DNA of 10,392 nt, from contig JAHEJF010000033.1 of assembly GCA_024639025.1 (NCBI GenBank), forward strand, positions 1-10,392, written 5' to 3'. This DNA comes from Ahrensia sp. (GTDB taxonomy: Bacteria > Pseudomonadota > Alphaproteobacteria > Rhizobiales > Rhizobiaceae). How positions within the stretch are numbered: position 1 is the stretch's first letter; each line of letters starts with the position of its first letter. The notes beneath the pieces were generated by a model. That model was not told where the DNA came from. It made no database searches and saw only the letters and a list, made by a program, of their open reading frames with translations. Positions 7,502 to 10,392 of this stretch are shown here, in pieces. The position numbers were made by a program, and so were the translations under genes.

Positions 7502-7596
7502 CTCAGCTATATCCTAACGCAATATCCGGACATTTGGCCGAATTAACAGATAGGTCAATGGCGCCATGGTGAAATTCTGATCTGGCTGAGAGAAAA

Positions 7597-7962
7597 ATGG
7601 AAACTGCAATGAGTGAACAATGGCCCACGGAGTTGCGGGTATCGTCCGATAAGCGTTGTCTTACCGTCAGTTTCGAGAATGGCGATCATTTTGAGCTACC
7701 AGCGGAAATGCTTCGCGTGCTGTCTCCGTCGGCTGAGGTACAAGGTCATTCACCAGAGCAAAGGAAACTCATTTCTGGCAAGAGAAATGTCGAAATCATG
7801 AAGGTTGAACCCGTCGGCAACTATGCGATCCGCATTGTCTTTGATGATATGCATGATACTGGCATATTTTCCTGGACCTATTTGGCGGAATTGGGCGCAG
7901 AGCAACAGGAAAAATGGGCAAACTATCTATCTGAATTGGAAGCGGCTGGAGCAAGCCGATGA
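7597..7962 (+). CDS. DUF971 domain protein
   Basis: This is a 121-residue single-domain protein of the DUF971 family, the fold also found at the N-terminus of gamma-butyrobetaine hydroxylase and fused to some Mrp/ApbC iron-sulfur carriers. Its own function is unknown. Visible family features are the opening PTELRVSSDKRCLTVSFENG, the ELPAEMLRVLSPSAEVQGH segment (about 34-51), and HDTGIFSWTYLAELG (86-100), the most conserved motif. It has no signal peptide or membrane segment. Two starts are possible: ATG 7597 after GAGAGAAAA, or ATG 7609 with GGA seven bases upstream. It is divergent from moaA. Its stop overlaps the start of the damaged flavoprotein gene as ATGA, so the two were once co-translated. 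An iron-sulfur role beside moaA is possible but is inference. Confidence 0.88.
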   Translation: METAMSEQWPTELRVSSDKRCLTVSFENGDHFELPAEMLRVLSPSAEVQGHSPEQRKLISGKRNVEIMKVEPVGNYAIRIVFDDMHDTGIFSWTYLAELGAEQQEKWANYLSELEAAGASR

Positions 7963-8293
7963 GTTTCAAAGCAATTACGGACATTGGTGCTCTGGAAGCC
8001 CATATGGCAGCCCCGGACGGGCATCGATGGCCAAGGTCGCAGACAGACTGACCGATGAATATGGTGCACTGATTTCCGCTTCGCCATTTTTTGCCTTGGC
8101 CAGCGCGGGACCTGAGGGGCTGGATTGCTCACCGCGGGTGAAAGGGGCGGGGCTTTGGAACCCGGCAAAACATGTCGAGGCCGATCAAATACCGACCCCG
8201 GGAGATGTGCTGAGAGCGCAAACCGGCGGCGACATCGATAGCAGGGCATATGACGAACAAAGGCTTGAACGAGCCAACGCCACCATGTGGTAA
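7959..8293 (+). pseudogene. Decayed PPOX-type FMN flavoprotein gene (frameshift plus internal deletion)
   Basis: The remains belong to the pyridoxamine 5'-phosphate oxidase-like flavoproteins of the DR_2398/MSMEG_1061 type, usually about 200 residues. Reading from ATG 7959 gives MSFKAITDIGALEA, the expected N-terminus. The frame then shifts near 8001-8002, where one base appears lost, and the original frame hits TGA at 8049. The next frame resumes with YGSPGRASMAKVADRL, DEYGALISASPFFALASAG and PEGLDCSPR, a textbook family start. CSPR is followed directly by VKGAGLWNPAKHVEADQIP and a tail ending ERANATMW, which is the family C-terminus. About 90-100 codons holding most of the FMN-binding barrel are missing, without a further frame change. 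The product cannot be functional as written. The single-base loss could be a sequencing error; the internal gap could not. Confidence 0.85.
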
Positions 8294-8435
8294 GGCGTGG
8301 AAAACAAGTGACAAAAATCGGTTTGATGCTTGTCATTGCACCATGCAGGTAAAACCTGGCACTAGACTCTGTTAGTCTTTGACGGAATCGCGGTACCCGG
8401 ATTTATCCCATATTCTCAATGCCCTAATCCGCGCC

Positions 8436-8462
8436 AGCGTTTCTGTCTTCAACTGAAACACT
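8436..8462 (-). terminator. Hairpin directly after the fumarase stop codon
   Basis: On the minus strand AGTGTTTC (8462-8455) can pair with GAAACGCT (8443-8436) across an 11-base loop, giving eight pairs with one G-U. It begins at the base after the fumarase stop. No T-run follows, so it may protect the 3' end or act as a weak terminator. The rest of the 169-base gap between the pseudogene and the fumarase holds two smaller hairpins (8346-8358 and 8364-8378, the second followed by TTT on the plus strand) and no gene. Confidence 0.3.
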
Positions 8463-10067
8463 CTAGCCCATGCCAAATTCCTTGAAGAAGTCATTTCCCT
8501 TGTCATCAATGACAATGAATGCCGGGAAGTTTTCGACCTCGATGCGCCAAATCGCCTCCATGCCAAGCTCCGGATATTCCACGACTTCGACCTTTTTGAT
8601 GCAATCCTGCGCCAACCGCGCGGCGGGTCCGCCGATCGAGCCCAGATAGAAGCCGCCATGGGTCTTGCAGGCTTCACGAACCTGCCTGGATCGATTGCCT
8701 TTTGCGAGCATCACCATTGAACCGCCGAAGCTCTGGAACTGATCAACGTAGGAATCCATGCGACCAGCTGTGGTTGGTCCGAAGGAGCCCGAAGCCATGC
8801 CATGAGGGGTCTTGGCAGGGCCCGCATAATAGATTGGGTGGTCCTTGAAATAGTCCGGCATCTGCTCTCCGGCTTCCAATCGCGCGCGGATCTTCGAATG
8901 GGCGAGGTCACGTGCGACAATGATCGAGCCGTTCAAAGAAAGGCGAGTCTTTACAGGGTGTTTTGTCAATTCCTTCAAGATTTGAGTCATCGGTTGATTG
9001 AGATCGACCTTCACAACGTTGTCGTCCAGGTGGGAATCGTCGATTTCAGGCATATATTGCGCAGGATTGGTCTCCAATTGCTCGATGAACACGCCATCCT
9101 TGTTGATTTTGCCGAGTGCCTGGCGGTCTGCGGAACACGATACGCCCAGGCCAATCGGCAGGGATGCCCCGTGGCGGGGTAAGCGAATGACACGCACATC
9201 GTGGCAGAAGTATTTTCCGCCAAACTGCGCACCGATGCCCATGCTTTGGGTTAATTTGTGAATTTCCTTTTCCATTTCCAGATCGCGAAAAGCGTGCGCC
9301 TGTTCCGAACCCTCGGTGGGAAGGCCATCAAGATATTTGGTTGACGCCATCTTGACGGTCTTCAGGGTCATTTCAGCCGATGTTCCACCGATCACCACCG
9401 CCAAATGGTAGGGTGGGCAGGCTGCAGTGCCCAGTGTCAATATCTTCTCTTTGAGAAACTCAATCATACGGTCATGAGTGAGTAGGGATGGCGTGCCCTG
9501 ATAAAGAAATGTTTTGTTGGCCGAACCACCGCCTTTTGCGACGAATAGAAACTCATATTCATCTTCGCCCTCTTCATAGATATCGACTTGGGCGGGCAGA
9601 TTGTTCTTGGTGTTTTGTTCTTCGAACATGGAGAGAGGCGCTAGTTGCGAGTAACGCAGGTTCTTTTTGGTGTAGGCGTCCAGCACACCAGCGCCCAAGG
9701 CTTCTTCATCGCTTCCTTCTGTCCAGACCTTGCGGCCTTTCTTGGCCATGATGATCGCAGTGCCTGTATCCTGGCACATGGGCAGAACACCGCCGGCTGC
9801 GATATTAGCGTTCTTCAAGAGATCATAAGCAACGAAGCGGTCGTTTTCGGTCGCTTCGGGGTCATCGAGAATGTGCGCGAGTTGTTTCAGGTGGGCCGGA
9901 CGAAGCAGATGATTGATGTCTGCGAAGGCCTGTTCGGACAACATACGCAGTGCCTCATCATCGACGACGAGCATTTCGTTGCCCCGAAAGGTTTCAGTAG
10001 AAACATGGTTACTTGTCAGTTTACGCCAATTGTTTTCCGATTTACTTAAGGGAAACAGCTTACTCAT
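8463..10067 (-). CDS. Class I fumarate hydratase, [4Fe-4S] type
   Basis: This is the iron-sulfur fumarase of the tricarboxylic acid cycle, converting fumarate and L-malate in the cytoplasm. The single-chain 534-residue protein combines the alpha and beta parts, as in Escherichia coli FumA and FumB (548 residues). Cluster ligands are C98 (LPMCQDTGT), C217 (TAACPPYH) and C311 (GVSCSADR). Their spacing of 119 and 94 matches the C105/C224/C318 pattern of FumA. Other marks are [39 protein letters not shown] and [22 protein letters not shown]. The start is fixed by a strong GGAGGT six bases before ATG 10067. The gene stands alone, facing the decayed flavoprotein gene at its 3' end and divergent from the Tad-like gene. 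Such fumarases are sensitive to oxygen and superoxide, so a stable class II enzyme may exist elsewhere. Confidence 0.97.
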   Translation of the reverse strand: MSKLFPLSKSENNWRKLTSNHVSTETFRGNEMLVVDDEALRMLSEQAFADINHLLRPAHLKQLAHILDDPEATENDRFVAYDLLKNANIAAGGVLPMCQDTGTAIIMAKKGRKVWTEGSDEEALGAGVLDAYTKKNLRYSQLAPLSMFEEQNTKNNLPAQVDIYEEGEDEYEFLFVAKGGGSANKTFLYQGTPSLLTHDRMIEFLKEKILTLGTAACPPYHLAVVIGGTSAEMTLKTVKMASTKYLDGLPTEGSEQAHAFRDLEMEKEIHKLTQSMGIGAQFGGKYFCHDVRVIRLPRHGASLPIGLGVSCSADRQALGKINKDGVFIEQLETNPAQYMPEIDDSHLDDNVVKVDLNQPMTQILKELTKHPVKTRLSLNGSIIVARDLAHSKIRARLEAGEQMPDYFKDHPIYYAGPAKTPHGMASGSFGPTTAGRMDSYVDQFQSFGGSMVMLAKGNRSRQVREACKTHGGFYLGSIGGPAARLAQDCIKKVEVVEYPELGMEAIWRIEVENFPAFIVIDDKGNDFFKEFGMG

Positions 10068-10282
10068 TTATTGACCTCCGGCATTTCCGAATTGTAAGTC
10101 ACTGATTCAAAATACATAAATATAAATCTTCCCCAGGGTGATATTTTATACTTACTTTGGGTCAGGTAATGACATACTTACATAGACTTAGGTATTTTTA
10201 ATACTGCAACTATAGTGTTTGTATTAGTTGTATATTTAAACTTGTGTGTGATGCTTCTGATTTGTGAAAACTTCCAAAGTGA
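10068..10282. promoter_or_regulatory. AT-rich divergent control region between fumarase and the Tad-like gene
   Basis: This stretch of about 215 bases is clearly richer in A and T than its surroundings and has no credible coding frame. It must hold the promoters of both flanking genes. Visible elements are the fumarase ribosome site (10074-10079), a TATAAA on the minus strand at about 10150-10145, a TATAGT at 10211-10216 on the plus strand, a direct repeat ATACTTAC at 10148-10155 and 10174-10181, and a small dyad GTATT-TTT-AATAC at 10192-10204. None of the -10-like boxes has a convincing -35 partner, so I do not assign a start site. Confidence 0.5.
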
Positions 10283-10392
10283 ATGAATCAGATGGCTAGA
10301 GATTTTTTATCAAGCAGGCGGGGCAATATTGCAATGATGTTTGCCCTCATGACGTTTCCAATCTTGGCCGCAATGGGCATGGCGATCGAGTA
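10283..10392 (+). CDS. TadE/TadG-like pilus assembly protein (5' end only)
   Basis: Only the first 36 codons lie in the window. They read MNQMARDFLSSRRGNIAMM and then a hydrophobic run FALMTFPILAAMGMAIE. A basic stretch followed by RGNIA-x-x-FAL and one membrane helix ending near an acidic residue is the N-terminal signature of Flp/Tad pilus proteins of the TadE/TadG-like group; many alphaproteobacterial members carry a von Willebrand domain further on. The protein would be anchored in the inner membrane and act in assembly of the adhesion pilus. ATG 10283 and ATG 10292 are both in frame, and neither has a strong ribosome site. The right edge cuts the gene, so the C-terminal domain and exact subfamily are unknown. 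Confidence 0.75.
   Translation, partial: MNQMARDFLSSRRGNIAMMFALMTFPILAAMGMAIE

Noticed and set aside
7502..7596. Possible molybdenum cofactor riboswitch before moaA
   Set aside because: The space is too short for that RNA once the promoter and divergent gene are accounted for, and I see none of its paired stems.
8294..8462. Possible rho-independent terminator of the pseudogene at 8364-8378 (AGACT-CTGTT-AGTCT, then TTT)
   Set aside because: A five-pair AT-rich stem with only three T residues is too weak to call.
1..10392. CRISPR array, insertion sequence, tRNA or rRNA genes, prophage or defence genes
   Set aside because: No regularly spaced repeats, transposase or integrase motifs, terminal inverted repeats or cloverleaf-like sequences were found; nearly all of the window is explained by metabolic, transport and regulatory genes.

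Overview
The window looks like chromosomal DNA of a heterotrophic proteobacterium, most likely an alphaproteobacterium. I base this on the overall protein character, the moderate base composition, and the mix of molybdenum-cofactor genes, a GcvA-like LysR regulator, a class I fumarase and a Tad/Flp pilus gene. I cannot fix the genus. No RNA gene, CRISPR array, transposase or integrase was seen.

Left block (1-4468, minus strand). A tightly packed run reads right to left: a small unrecognised ORF, a Bcr/CflA-type drug exporter, fdhD, mobA, mobB and moeA (moeA runs off the left edge). The last four overlap each other by 1-8 bases and are surely one transcript. They finish the molybdenum cofactor: MoeA inserts molybdate, MobA with MobB attaches GMP to give the MGD form, and FdhD activates formate dehydrogenase by sulfur transfer. 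This points to an MGD-dependent formate dehydrogenase elsewhere in the genome. The exporter ends 50 bases before fdhD and may be the first large gene of the same unit.

Middle block (4469-7501). A GcvA-like LysR regulator points right, divergent from the small ORF. Their shared control region contains a good sigma-70 promoter for the small ORF and a T-N11-A dyad that could be the LysR operator. The regulator meets an EamA/DMT-family membrane transporter tail to tail with an 8-base overlap. The transporter lies directly downstream of, and overlaps, moaA, the radical-SAM enzyme that starts cofactor synthesis. The cofactor genes are therefore split into two minus-strand groups with two transporters and a regulator between them.

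Right block (7597-10392). A DUF971 protein points right. It is followed with an ATGA overlap by the wreck of a PPOX-type FMN flavoprotein gene, which has lost one base near its start and about 90-100 codons from its middle. A complete class I [4Fe-4S] fumarase then reads left with a strong ribosome binding site. An AT-rich divergent region separates it from the first 36 codons of a TadE/TadG-like pilus assembly gene, cut by the right edge.

The most noteworthy points are the decayed flavoprotein gene, the small ORF with its own promoter beside the LysR gene, and the mixing of two transporters and a regulator into the cofactor locus. I see no convincing new defence or mobile system here.
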